Part shown: one piece after another, positions 32,654-43,588 of the stretch
Position numbering within the stretch: position 1 is the stretch's first letter
Layout: every line of letters starts with the position of its first letter
Source of the DNA: Phymatolithon calcareum
Taxonomy: Eukaryota > Rhodophyta > Florideophyceae > Hapalidiales
Direction of reading: 5' to 3'
Assembly: GCA_977006965.1 (NCBI GenBank)
Contig: OZ345357.1
Span: forward strand, 1,612,001-1,676,000
Length of the DNA stretch: 64,000 nucleotides
The notes under the pieces: generated by a model
The model's input: the letters and a program-made list of their open reading frames with translations, nothing else
Databases searched by the model: none
What the model was told of the DNA's origin: nothing
Position numbers and translations under genes: made by a program

Positions 32654-32995
32654 TGTTGGATGGAAGTTTGACTGTTGACGGTTCAGATGGTTGGGTTGGT
32701 TGTTAGACGTTCCTTTGTTTATTTATTCGGGGCTTCAGATCTGGGTCTTATATAGGTCTCGGATTGAGATAAGATAGGACTTCTGATGCTGATCGCATTA
32801 CTAACTGTGATTGAATCAATCAACTACAACATTGGATTGTCGACTGTGTTTGATTCAATCAACAAAATGATTGATCATCCAGTAGTGTCAATGCCAATCA
32901 ACAAAGTGATTGAAATACTGACAATGACTCGAGCAATCAAGAAATTGATTGAAATGAAACATTGTCAGTAAAGATAGAAAAAGTAACACGGATTG
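32654..32995 (-). repeat. 5' LTR of E, first segment
   Basis: It is homologous to the D LTR (TGTTGGATGGAAG start, ATTGAATCAATCA palindromes) but more diverged, and it lacks most of the minisatellite. It is interrupted at 32996 by F and resumes at 40022. Confidence 0.85.
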
Positions 32996-33317
32996 TGTTG
33001 TATGCTAGAGCGTATGACATGTAGCGCAGTGTAGGGTAAAATGCGTGCTCGCGCACGCGGCAATAGTAGCGGGCAGAAACCTCCGGAGGAAAGGAACGAG
33101 CCTCCGGTATTTATTAGAGTGTGGGGTCTGACCCCAGAAACGAACCAAGACGAAAGTGCAAACAGAAGCAAGGTAAGTGTGCGCGTCTCCTTCTGCCCCT
33201 CTTCTCCTGAACAAGAAGTTCGGCCCGTGTATATATGTCCGCGCGAGATTGAAGTATGATCACTAACACAAAAATATCTTCTTATGATAAATGCCACGTG
33301 TATCGATATGATCAACA
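32996..33317 (-). repeat. 3' LTR of F
   Basis: 322 bp, TGTTGTATGC...GATCAACA, with a CACGTG box at about 33294. The polypurine tract follows at 33318. Confidence 0.93.
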
Positions 33318-33660
33318 TCCCCCCGGTTGATAACAATGTGCCATCATACCATGTTGTCAAAAATATGATAGCAGATACCCGAACGAGGATATTCACTTGG
33401 CAGGAAGACCCGTAAATCGAAAACATTCACTTAACGAGAATAATATGAAGACGGGGAAAATCATATTGGAGGATTTGTAAGCAGCATACACGGGCGTGAG
33501 CGATAAATTGCGAAGTGTGGCTGGAAAAGTGGTCTGACGCAGGTGGTTGGAACAAAAGTAAGCAAGTGTGCTGGCCGGCTACTCGTGCAACATCTGGAGT
33601 GCACCTAGCTAGAACCTTGCTTGTTTTGTGATACCGTTAGCATCGTAGTTGTCCACTCTG
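33318..33660 (+). other. Spacer between the F LTR and the antisense ORF
   Basis: These 340 bp start with the polypurine tract and have no long open frame. They would be the 5' flank of the antisense ORF. I see no canonical TATA box. A promoter for the ORF here, or in the neighbouring LTR reading outward, is possible but not shown. Confidence 0.4.
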
Positions 33661-33663
33661 ATA

Positions 33664-34893
33664 GTTCACACTAAGCAAACCGCCGCCAAAAGTACCGGTG
33701 GAAGGGCGCCACGTAAGACGTTGGTGTCAAAGGCGGCTCGAAATACCACCGGTCTTGATGCGTACGCATGCCGACAGTACGAGGCAGTGTGGTACACCGG
33801 CGCTGGGAGCTCTGTCCGATCATCGGAGTCGTACAGGATCAATTTCAGGCACGTACAAATTGTCGTGCGGATGAACGGAGAACGATTTTTAGCTTTGGTT
33901 GGGAACAGTGTGAAGGCGTGGTGTGAGGCCCGTCCCAATGGAAAGCTGGATGTGATCACTGCTTGTCGATGGGGTTTGACCAAGGCGATCAGTCTGGAGA
34001 TGACTAACTCTCTAGATACCGATCGCTGGGATGTGCGGTACGTGAAATATTGCGAAAGAAGCGATCCGTCTCGAGGATTTGAAGCCGGCTGTATGTATGG
34101 TGCCGGGGAAGACAAACGTTGGTATCCGCTTCTTTTGTTCACGATGGACATCACGTCCCTTGGAGCAGCGACAGCGGGCTCAAGCGCGACTTTCGATGAT
34201 GTGCACCCGATGCAGCAACCAGGAAAAACCAAGGATCAAATTCTTGATTCAGTTGATTACTGGTGCTTCAGGCATCCAGGGCAAACACGCGTGCTTGGCG
34301 GACCAGGGTTTAGGCGTTCGTCCCATAGTGCTCGACATTATTACACTGATGGGCACGTGTTCGCTGTAAATCGGCATATGCCATGCACACTGGGAGCGTT
34401 GGCGAACAGTGTGTTTGTTAAGGATGGGGTTGAGCGAGCGAACATTGTGGCGAACGCTCGCCCTTATCCATCTGCGCGAAACCTCAAAGACTTACAAAAG
34501 TGGGTTAAAAGTATTATTGGTTTCGTCAGTCTGGATAAATTCCGCGAGTACGACGGAAGCGAGAAGAAACACTTCGACGTGCATTGGGTATTGCACTCGA
34601 TGAAAGGGGTCTGTCTCGTTAGACTACGCGGATATCCCGGCGTTGATCACTTGATATGTGTTGACGCAGACAGACGCAAGATTTACGATAGCATGGAAAC
34701 GAAACCACTGAAGCTGTCAGCTGAAGCACTTAGTGCCTGTTGCGGGGAGAGCGTGCGGCTTGAGGAGGTTGTGGAGTGCCGCAAGGTAAATGTCTTTTCT
34801 TCTTCGAGCAAACGGGCACGAAGAGGATTATCTGCGTCGCAGAAGAGGAAGCGGTTGGAAGCCAGGAACAGTGGGAGTAACACAAGGTCCTGA
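33664..34893 (+). CDS. Antisense ORF of F with a histone H3-tail N-terminus
   Basis: The open frame covers about 410 codons. Residues 1-28, counted from the codon after ATA at 33661-33663, align with mature histone H3 without gaps: T3-A7 (TKQTA), K9-G13 (KSTGG), A15-K18 (APRK), L20 and K23-R26 (KAAR) are identical, 19 of 28. R2 is His, R8 Ala, K14 Arg, Q19 Thr and K27 Asn. Homology ends before the histone fold. The remaining 380 residues match no family I know. They include VDHLICVDADRRKIYDS and basic clusters near the end (KRARRG, QKRKR) that look like a nuclear localisation signal. In H3 the ATG would lie where this copy has ATA; TTG at 33649 or an internal ATG near 33870 are the alternatives. 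It is convergent with pol. There is no internal stop although pol has several breaks. Confidence 0.7.
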   Translation, partial: VHTKQTAAKSTGGRAPRKTLVSKAARNTTGLDAYACRQYEAVWYTGAGSSVRSSESYRINFRHVQIVVRMNGERFLALVGNSVKAWCEARPNGKLDVITACRWGLTKAISLEMTNSLDTDRWDVRYVKYCERSDPSRGFEAGCMYGAGEDKRWYPLLLFTMDITSLGAATAGSSATFDDVHPMQQPGKTKDQILDSVDYWCFRHPGQTRVLGGPGFRRSSHSARHYYTDGHVFAVNRHMPCTLGALANSVFVKDGVERANIVANARPYPSARNLKDLQKWVKSIIGFVSLDKFREYDGSEKKHFDVHWVLHSMKGVCLVRLRGYPGVDHLICVDADRRKIYDSMETKPLKLSAEALSACCGESVRLEEVVECRKVNVFSSSSKRARRGLSASQKRKRLEARNSGSNTRS

Positions 34894-34994
34894 TTGAGTC
34901 AAACGGATACAAATTTACCTTGAGATGCGTTGCATGCGGTAGACTTATTGCCTAGCTGGCAAGGGAAGTAGTAGAAGCGAAATATAGACTATAG

Positions 34995-36192
34995 CTAGTC
35001 TTGTGATAAAGCTCGTTTGGAAGTTTCGAATAGATTGGATTCAATTTTCCCAGTGGAGCAAACTTGATTGAGGGTCCGATACATTGCTGTGTTGCGCTTG
35101 GTCAAGGCATCAGCGATGTTCCTGGAACAAGCAATCCATTGTATCGTGCTGATTTCCCCCGATTCAAATGAATCACGTAAACGAGCGACAGTTGGGCGCA
35201 GACGATAGTCTTTGCCTTCGTGGAGCGTGGTGATAGTCGAATAAAGTCCAAGCGAGTCCACTGTGCGCACTAAAGGAAGCGAATAGTGAGCATCATGAAG
35301 AGTGCGGATGCTCGGTACCATAGAACCGACACGGTCGGCAGAAGCTGTTGCAGCAATTATTTCGCACCCAATAGAAGAAAAGGAGATACGACTTTGCTTT
35401 GAGCGGTTCCAGTCCAAGACATGGTATAAAAGCGAAGTTTGGGTTTGAAAGAAGAGTCCTGAAATATATCTCGTTTGACCATATGAGTAGCGTCCTTGAG
35501 AGGCGCCTGAGAAGGCAAGATATTTTGCTTTGAAGCTCAAAGGCGGGACTGGATAAAACAAGGATCGGCTGCAGGTTCTGCACTTCTTTAAGAGCAGATT
35601 TCAATTCTCGCATATCAGCCACGGTTAATCGACTTATCCGTTGCTGATAATGGATTGCCACAAATCCAGCGACAGGCAAAACACCATGGCCAAGAAAGTT
35701 AAGCTTACCGGTAACAGAAAGAAAGCTTGTAATTTCGTCTGAACTGGCCTTATCATTGTTTTGCTTGCGCCTCAGACGAGAAATGTCAAGAGGCTTTATA
35801 GTCTCCATGAACTCTTCCATTGATGCTCGAATGTCGCCATTGGCGTTGACATCAATACGTAGACGATTGAAGACAAAAGGAGGATGGGGATTAAATAATC
35901 CAACCTTGTGCTCCACGGATAAAGCATCGTGGAAGCGGTGTATTTGAGATGGATTTCCAGCCAGAAGGAAGTCGTCGACAACCTTAGCAATGAAAAGATC
36001 TGGACGACGTTTCGACTCTCGCAGTACGAATAGCTGCGGAAGACCAGGAATCTGTTCAAGCTTGTAGAAGGAAAGCATCCATCCTTCTACGCCAAGCTGC
36101 CATAGCCTTCCAGAATCTACCAAGCCATACGCAGGCTTTAGTAGTTTCCATCGCTCACCAGGATATGTCATCCAAGAGGTTGGAGGCCTCAC
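34995..36192 (-). pseudogene. RT and RNase H of F
   Basis: This continues the RT after a small deletion (between KIDIRT and IERDIYVRPP, about 36200). It contains LLKPAYGLVDSGRLW and the catalytic site as VVDD (AKVVDDFLLAG) in place of YVDD. A frameshift near 35560 leads into the RNase H frame (35561-34995), which ends with IADALTKRN and RALSQD. The pattern is that of a Copia-order RT of another clade than A-E. Confidence 0.85.
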
Positions 36193-36206
36193 ATAGATGT
36201 CTCGCT

Positions 36207-38564
36207 CTATGTCCTTATGTCGATTTTAGCGAGCTGGAGCCGATGTAAAGCAGCCATCGATAGTACTGTTCGTATGACTGGAAACTGAGCAGTAGACGAA
36301 TCAGATCGAAGTATGTCCTTCATAGAATCTTGATTTCCATGAGGGACCATTCGGCATTTCAGCTTGAATTTCCCAATATGGTTGTCCTTTTTCAGCGTGA
36401 AAAAGTGATGAGACGAAATAACATTGGCAGAACGCGGTATGTCTCTGATTGAGACCACTTTGACAGATTGTTTGTACTTCTCCTTCTCGACATCCATAGC
36501 CTTCTTTAGCAGCCAATGAGGAACAAATTGTAATTGAAACTCTGTCGCAGGATTATCCCCAATAATATCCTTGACCTTTTCAAGAATTTTGTCCTCACTG
36601 GAAGGTAAGTCAAGAGGAAGTTCCGATGGAGGCCTGAACGAGTATTCTCCGATATCTTTTCCGGGTGAGTCATTAGATGTCGGCGAATCGATATCGAAAG
36701 ATTGTCCATCGAAATTCTTCGAACGAACTGATTTCGAGAAGAGAGACCGCGAGAGTGGATGACTAGCCCAGAGCACAGCTTCTTCTGAATGCTGAGTAGC
36801 TGATGATGAAGCTGGTGTTGAAATCGACATAGGAACGGGTCGCAAGTCATCATTCTCTTGATTGAGGTCGAGCTCGATATTTTCCATCTCGTAAAGTAAG
36901 GACGTAGAAGGTACCATACGAATGTCTTCATATGCCACGAGAATCTTGTGACCAGAGCCCTTCGAATTTCGAGATACCTCAACCAAGTGTTCTTTCGCGT
37001 CAGCAACAAATCCGATTTTCCATATTCCTTGCTTATTCCCTTTAACGAAATAGTATACTGGTGTCCCTTTTGGTAGAAGATTTTTCTTGATCAAGCTCGG
37101 GGCTCTCGAGGAAAGCATGCGAGATATGGCTCTCCGAGCCATTTGTTCTTGATGTGCATCGAGTATTTCCTTCGAGACTGCAGTTTGAGACAAACCAGCT
37201 ATAGAAGGGTGATATCCTCGAGCAAGTTCAAAGCTGCTGATTTTTGAATTTCCTCCCAATACATTACCAAGGAATGTAGCTTTCGAGAGAATAGCAGAGC
37301 ATGGAATTGGAATGCCATGTAGAGCCTTAAAACGCTCTGCGTCTTTCGTCAATCGCTGGACGAGAAGACGAAGACTATTATGCCTTGCCTCGACGATACC
37401 GATTTTGTTGTGACGTCGAGCAGGATGAGGCTCAAATCTTGTTCCGCATGATTCAAGAGCGCGAATGAATGTGGAGTTTTTGAATTCTGGATCACCGGAA
37501 ACAATCCTAGGAGGTCCATGCGAATAAACTCACAATTTTTGAAAGACTTCAGACGCAATATCCATATCCTTGGAGGAAAGAAGTCTTGTTTCAGAATATC
37601 CAGTCGCCTTATCCCTGGCGTGGAGAATTGGATTTCCACCAAGTTCTTGGATGTATAAGAAGTCAATCTGGACGTGGTCGTTGAACGTACGAAGAAGCTT
37701 GTCGAATGACACTTTCTTCGCACTGCTTGGTCTCCCAGAAGTTTTGCAACTGGTGCACTTTTGAATCGCCATTTCCAATGCTTGCCGTAATGGAGGCGTC
37801 AATATACTCGCTTGCTGACAAATGAGAATCATGTCCGGCAAGGAGAAATGAGTAAAAAGGTGAAGCTTGTAGGCGAACCATTTGCAATATCGCCCTTCAT
37901 TAAATTTTGACGTATCGAGCCGGGCGATTGATGCGTGCAATGATTTCACTGAGGAGAAATAGTGCGAAAAAGACTTCTTCTGCGACGGAACGACCATAAG
38001 AAATGTGCGAACTACTCCGTCCACTTCGACGTTATAGATTGGCAGAGTAAGTTGCACAGAAGAGAGTTTTGCAACATTGGGGGGAATAATTAGGACTTCT
38101 TTGCTGTTAATAGGATCGGATTGATTTAGAGCGTCATTTCCAACAAGAAGTAGTCCATCTCCCAAAACAACACATAATGGCATTTCAAAGCGAGTGCCAT
38201 TGAGATCAACAAGCGGTAGCTTCCACATAGCGAAGACAATTTTTGCATCACTGCAATTCATGCCATATCCGTGGTAAAATGGTTCACAATCAAGCGGATG
38301 CAGTTCAAGAGGAATGTTCAATGCGATGCATAAGGCGGCGGCTGAACGAACACCACCAACATTTGGACCACAGCCTGTGTCTATCAATGGGTTTGGATCC
38401 CTTGACATTGGACATAGGTCAGAAACGGCCCCCTGTCCAGAAGTGAAACTTCTCTGGACTAGGAGCCCCTGTCTCATTGTATTTGCCTTCCTTACGACGC
38501 TTTTTGGTGAAGAAGCTAGGAGATTTACAAGAAATGTCTCCTCGAATTTGATCTTCGGCTCCAC
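36207..38564 (-). pseudogene. Protease, integrase and start of RT of F
   Basis: In one frame interrupted by a TGA at 37532-37530: the protease site (NPLIDTGCGPNVGG), a CTSC zinc pair, integrase core segments (HVQIDFLYI with Asp, then ARRHNKIGIVEARHNSLR with Glu in the post-stop part), an acidic linker, and the RT start (LKCRMVPHGNQDSMKDIL). The frame overlaps the gag frame by about 145 bp, which would fit a programmed shift or a simple lesion. It ends at 36207 because of the small deletion in the RT. Confidence 0.85.
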
Positions 38565-39660
38565 AGTCGAAACAGAATCTTTGATTTGTCCGTTTCTGTA
38601 ACTTTTGCACCTTTGATGATTTTGGTTGCGAAGGTGCGGTGGAAAGCATCGATCCAGAAGCAGTCTGCTTCTTTTTCGGCGGGTTTAGGGGAGGAATTGA
38701 GCGTTCTGCTCTGAGATCTCTTATACCAGCCAACATGGCAGACTGAACCATAGAGTTAATTTCCTCTCGAGTGAAAAGAGTCTTGTCCTGTTCAGTACTT
38801 GACTGCTCAAGAGATCTAATAACGGAGACAGCATCATCAAGAGTGATTGGAGCTCTGGGAGATGCAGCTGAGCTTCGGCGTGACGATCCTCTCTGAGCTT
38901 CCGGAGGAGCTGTTGACCTGGTAATGACTCCAGTGAGCAGCTCAAGTGTTTGGTTGGTAACTGAATGCACTTGTTGGAGCTTCTCAGTTGGGGAAGGAAT
39001 GTCCTCATCTTCAATCACTTGACTAAGTGCCAATCCCGACGAGAGCACTTCCTTCACCTTTTCTAAGTCCTTGGAGTCTCGATCTGTCAGAGCATATGGT
39101 GCCTTCTTCTCCTTATCAATTCGAGACTGAGCAGCGTTTATTAACTGAATCTTCGCGCTCTGATGAGTAGTCTCTCCAAGATTGGCGTTCCCAAGTAACG
39201 TTATAGCGAGAACTTCGCCCACTTGGGATGAATATGAAACCCCTGCATGGATTACGTGCTGCGAAGCAAGACCATGAAACCGAGAAACAAACTGGGTGAG
39301 CGACTCGTTCTTGTTTCGCTTGCACTTCACAACTCTGTTGAACAAGTTGATCAAGCGAGTGATGACGACGATAGGAGGGTCAACCGCAATGAGATCCACA
39401 ATCTCCCAGACGGCGGCGACCTGGACGTCTTGCTTGTAGTCGATCAACTTGCTCTCCTGTGCATGATCGACGATCGACTGCTGCGCAAGTGGAAGAGCTC
39501 GGTCATAGAGGTGACGACCGAGAGTGGCGAAGACAGTTTTATAATGCTTGTCTGCCTCCTGCAGCTCCGACCGTAATTAAGTCGACCCAGTTCTCGACAC
39601 TCTTCCGCCAGGCGTAGAGGTCCTGACGGGGGGAGAACTTCGGCGGATCGGCGATGCCGC
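38419..39660 (-). pseudogene. Gag of F
   Basis: The main frame (open from about 39560 to 38419) includes helical capsid sequence (FNRVVKCKRNKNESLTQFVS) and ends with a zinc-knuckle remnant, RFCFDCGAEDQIRGDISC, in which the usual His position is Gln. A frame before 39570 (KFSPRQDLYAWRKSVENWVDLIT) is the likely N-terminus, joined by a frameshift. No ATG start is visible next to it. Confidence 0.8.
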
Positions 39661-39680
39661 GTACGGCACTTGTCTCAGAC

Positions 39681-40016
39681 CCTGGGCCCATAACTGTTGT
39701 ACGCTAGAGCGTATGACACGTAGCGCAGTGTAGGGTAGAATGCGTGCTCGCGCACGCGGCAATAGTAGCGGGCAGAAACCTCCGGAGGAAAGGAACGAGC
39801 CTCCGGTATTTATTAGAGTGTGGGGTCTGACCCCAGAAACGAACCAAGACGAAAGAGCAAACAGAAGCAAGGTAAGTGTGCGCGTCTCCTTCTGCCCCTC
39901 TTCTCCTGAACAAGAAGTTCGGCCCGTGTATATATGTCCGCGCGAGATTGAAGTATGATCTCTAACACAAAAATATCTTCTTATGATAAATGCCACGTGT
40001 ATCGATATGATCAACA
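39681..40016 (-). repeat. Primer-binding site and 5' LTR of F
   Basis: The site CTGGGCCCATAAC (39682-39694, plus strand) directly abuts the LTR at 39695. The 322-bp LTR ends GATCAACA and is followed by the duplication GATTG. The initiator tRNA half-molecule primer is thus shared with the unrelated elements A-E and H. Confidence 0.9.
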
Positions 40017-40021
40017 GATTG

Positions 40022-40113
40022 ATTCTATCATAACGTATGAGAAATGGTTAGAAACTTATGACACAGGATAATGTGTAGTGCGACAAGAGCTCCAAAAAGT
40101 CACATTTTCAACA
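40022..40113 (-). repeat. 5' LTR of E, second segment
   Basis: This is the rest of the E LTR after the F insertion; it ends TTTTCAACA. Together with 32654-32995 it makes 434 bp, close to the 437 bp of D. It adjoins the DIRS-like remnant. Confidence 0.85.
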
Positions 40114-40529
40114 GGATGAGGTTCACCGAAGTGAGATTTCAATACTAATTCAGTCGGACAAAAACTGTCGTGGGAGCACATGACTTCAAAGAGCGGAACA
40201 AATATGAGAGCGAAACTATTACAGCGGCCGTAGATTTGCTCATGTCCGATCTCGGTATGAAAAAAGCAACGAAAAGCGATGCCGTGGAAGCTCTACTGAG
40301 CCGATTAGCGAAAGTAGAGCTCGCTGACCGTACAGGAAAGTGCAAAGTTGCTGCCCACATGCTTGAGAATCGAAATGAAGAAGGTGCGGTCGTCAGCCTC
40401 GAATTACGAGCCGCCCGCCGCGCAGAGCGACTCGAACGTGAGCTTATGAAGCCCCTAGGAAAAAACCCAACACAAAGAGAGAGGAGCTGCCGGGGCTCGC
40501 AAAAATTAGTAGTCCAAAAATGAAAAGAT

Positions 40530-42512
40530 TTGTTACCGATGACCGACGCGAGTTATTCTTCCTACCAATCAGGGGAATTTACGGCAGGACAGTGGAAAAG
40601 GGCCTCGCCATAGATCATGATTACGTAAGGAAAATGCCATTCTGACGGCCAAAGCGCACATACTAACCTGTCTCAGTGCCTTGCCAGGGGTCAGTTCGCC
40701 AGCATGGATGAACCGCTAATTTTCGACGACGAACAACTCACCGCCAGTCAATCAGAAATATGTTCTTCAATGAGTATTTCATGCGACCGGGAGTTCCGCC
40801 GGCAACAATTGTCACGTGCGGACCAATGGGTGACAACGAGAGTCCCAACCGAAATCTCTACCTTTGTAGCCGAGCGTTGTCAACCGAAAACTTGGATTGA
40901 AGCCTCAAACCTATCGCTGCGTTCTGCCGGAGGCACAGGAAACGTCTATCCGCTCGACGTCTTGCCGCCGAACTTGCTATGAAATATGCGCCTCTAGACA
41001 ATGTTTTAAAAGACTCATAACAAACCAATGATAAGTTAAAAGCAACCCGAGCTTATGTTGCTGTTGAACCCCGTGAGTTCTACCACGTCATCCTCAATCT
41101 ACGAGCAACGGGAATCGTCTTCCTAATTGCTAGCAAAACGACTGTCCTTAGTGACATATTTGTTGTACTCAAAAAGGACAAACAGCGCTTAATCATTGAT
41201 GCGCAGAAGTCGAATTTGTTCCTCACCCCTTCTCCTGAGGTTGTTCTCCCAAGCCTAGGGGACTTCGCTGACCTCTACCTCGTATCCGACGAGGACATAT
41301 ACTGGGGCAACACCGACATGGACAACTTCTACAGACGTATTAAAACGCCAAAATGGATGTGGACGTTTTTCGGGCTCTCTACCGTGACAATGAAGGGAGT
41401 CAAATACTAGCCAATGGTATGTGTTCTACCCATGGGCTGGTCACATTCGGTATTTTTGGGACAATCAATCCATGAGAACGCCTTAAGTCAAATTCCTGGT
41501 CTAAACCCCGATGACATCATCCGACCATCTAGTCACCTGATCGTGAATAAAGCGCGAGACAGTCCCTATATCGGCAATTTTTACGGACTTAGCCGAAGTT
41601 AGAGAACATGTGTTGCCGCCTGCGACAAATGTTAGAATACTGGATTTCCGCCGGGAGATGGAAAGGTGGATCTAACACCAAAAGAATAAACTGACATTCT
41701 TAGTATTGAGGTCAAAAAGAATGCCACCTTTTTACCAATAACGAGTAAAATTGGTGAGGTCCTCTCCGATACTCACCGAATGGCGAGGACTAGTCTATGA
41801 TCACATGACAGCCTGTCTGCCCTTTTGGGGAAATGGGTGTGGTTCCTCCTCCTATGTCGGCCAATGTTGTCGATCCTAATAGAATGTTATGAAATGGTGA
41901 ACGCCGATACCTACTGCCCAATCCCATGGTATGGAGCCGGATGCGAATTATGGACTCTTCCAAATCTCTCACCCTCATATACGGCAACATCAAAAGCAAA
42001 TTCTCCGAGAAATCCTCTGCATTGACGCAAGCAATATTAGAGCAGGGGTTGTTTACACCGATGCAACCGAGGACGAGTACCTATCACTACTGCATTGTGA
42101 GCCAATAGGTAAGTGGCAGAGTCGAAAAACATGGAAAGTGGCAATCAGGTATCGATGGCGCACTAGCGAACATATCAACATTCTCGAAGGAAAGGCACTC
42201 ATATTGGGTGTTATGGTCTTTCTACGGAACAAATTGAACTCTGGAAAAAGGCTGGTAATTGGTGTTGACAATCAGGCGCTAATTGGGGCGCTCCAGAAAG
42301 GAAGATCGAGTCTTAGACTCTATCATATTTGCAGACAATTGGCAACTCTTACGTTGGCCAGAGACTTACACCTAAAGTGTATATATATATCAGAAGCGAG
42401 TTTAATCCCGCTGATGGACCGTCACGGACCGTATGAGCTACTAGCTCTCCGAGTCGACAAGAGCACCAAAAACCAGTACGACTGTGGCTTGCAAGCCATC
42501 ATCAAGTACTAG
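40530..42512 (+). pseudogene. DIRS-like RT and RNase H, decayed
   Basis: RT fragments include KDKQRLIIDAQKSNLFL, NTDMDNFYRRIKTPKWMWTF and VLPMGWSHSVFLGQSIHE, split by stops at about 41408 and 41600. The RNase H part shows GVDNQALIGALQKGRSSLRL and, in a neighbouring frame, RSEFNPADGPSR, the characteristic DIRS-type end motif. The gene is non-functional. Confidence 0.6.
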
Positions 42513-42652
42513 GAGGAAAAGTGCATGAAACATTTACCGATTTATCAAAAAGCAAACGGTACTTATTACCTTCGTGATTCATACGTATGATACTCGTAAC
42601 AAGCAAGGACGAAAATTACTCGTTAATTCAATGTTAGCTGTTGAGCTGTACT

Positions 42653-43057
42653 TGTTGAAAAGGTATGGTTTATGTGAAATGGTTCCTTGGTTTATTCACT
42701 CGGTCGAAGACAAATCATGGTTATTTAGTCTTGAGATCGGGTCCGAACTTGATCAAATGTGCTATGATAGTACATTGACGACGGTGAACCTAATTATTGA
42801 AATTACCCTAGTAATTGTGTATCATAATCTAGTCATATCGTATGACACGTGTTCTATACTAAAATTCATCATTTTTGATACTGAGTCTAGAGGTATGATT
42901 ATCATACTCCAATCATGTTCTGACACGTGTCTTGGCCAATCTTCTCCGAGTTTCCAGACATGTTCTCAAACATCTCGACACGTGTACACGTGTACCGAGA
43001 TCAAACTTGATATTGAAGTGTGTTGCGACGAGAGCTTCAAGCTTCACACTTTCAACA
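42653..43057 (-). repeat. Solo LTR with duplication GTACT
   Basis: 405 bp, TGTTGAAAAGG...TTTCAACA, flanked by GTACT at 42648-42652 and 43058-43062. It is related to the B-type LTR and carries four CACGTG boxes. It interrupts the 3' part of the DIRS-like remnant. Confidence 0.9.
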
Positions 43058-43148
43058 GTACTTCTCAACCTTGCGGCGAAATGCAGGACCTCCTCGCCTC
43101 TCTCAAGCGGTAAGCAAAACATGTTCTTGTAAAGGCCCATACAGTTAT

Positions 43149-43588
43149 TGTCGTTAGAGGTTAGGGAGATGATGAGGTTGAAGAAAAGGTTCGGTTGAGG
43201 TTGAATGGTTGACGTTGAGATGAGTTGGGTGAAGATGAGTTCCTTGATGCATTGACTTGGCGGACCTCAGTCTGGGATATATAAGCCTGAGAATCGGACC
43301 AGACATGGTAAAAGCCTTAGTTGACGACGGAGATATATTACCCCTAAACAAATTTGTCATAATATAATATGACACGTGTAACATGATAAAATCAATTATC
43401 ATCTACTGAGTGAGGGGAGTATAATTATCATATTGTTATCATACTCTGACACGTGAAAGCGCTAATCTTCTTATCTCCTAGTTCTGAGACACTTTGTCTT
43501 TCGACTTGACCGGTTTACACGTGTACCGAGATCAGAATTGATATCGAAGTGTGATGCGATTAGAGCTCCAAGCTCCACACTTCCAACA
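43149..43588 (-). repeat. Second solo LTR in the DIRS-like remnant
   Basis: 440 bp of the E1/A type, TGTCGTTAGAGG...TTCCAACA. The flanks GTTAT (43144-43148) and GCTAT (43589-43593) are a target duplication with one change. Removing the LTR joins an open frame (HTVISEELEYF). Confidence 0.85.

Larger units (their letters stand above)
32996..40016 (-). mobile_element. Copia-order element F with an extra antisense ORF
   Basis: It is 7,021 bp, flanked by GATTG (32991-32995 and 40017-40021). The two 322-bp LTRs (32996-33317 and 39695-40016) differ at about five positions. The primer-binding site is at 39681-39694 and the polypurine tract at 33318-33325 (TCCCCCCG on the plus strand). Gag, protease, integrase, RT and RNase H lie on the minus strand in Copia order. 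Between the end of pol (34995) and the 3' LTR are 1.7 kb holding an ORF on the opposite strand with a histone H3-like N-terminus. F is only distantly related to A-E. Confidence 0.93.

Noticed and set aside
33041-33259. Open frame in the F LTR (also 39740-39958)
   Set aside because: It is present in both LTRs because they are copies. It has no domain, ends inside the LTR and overlaps the promoter region.
33664-33750. A complete histone H3 gene
   Set aside because: Only the tail is present. The residues after Thr-Thr-Gly bear no likeness to the H3 alpha-N helix or histone fold.
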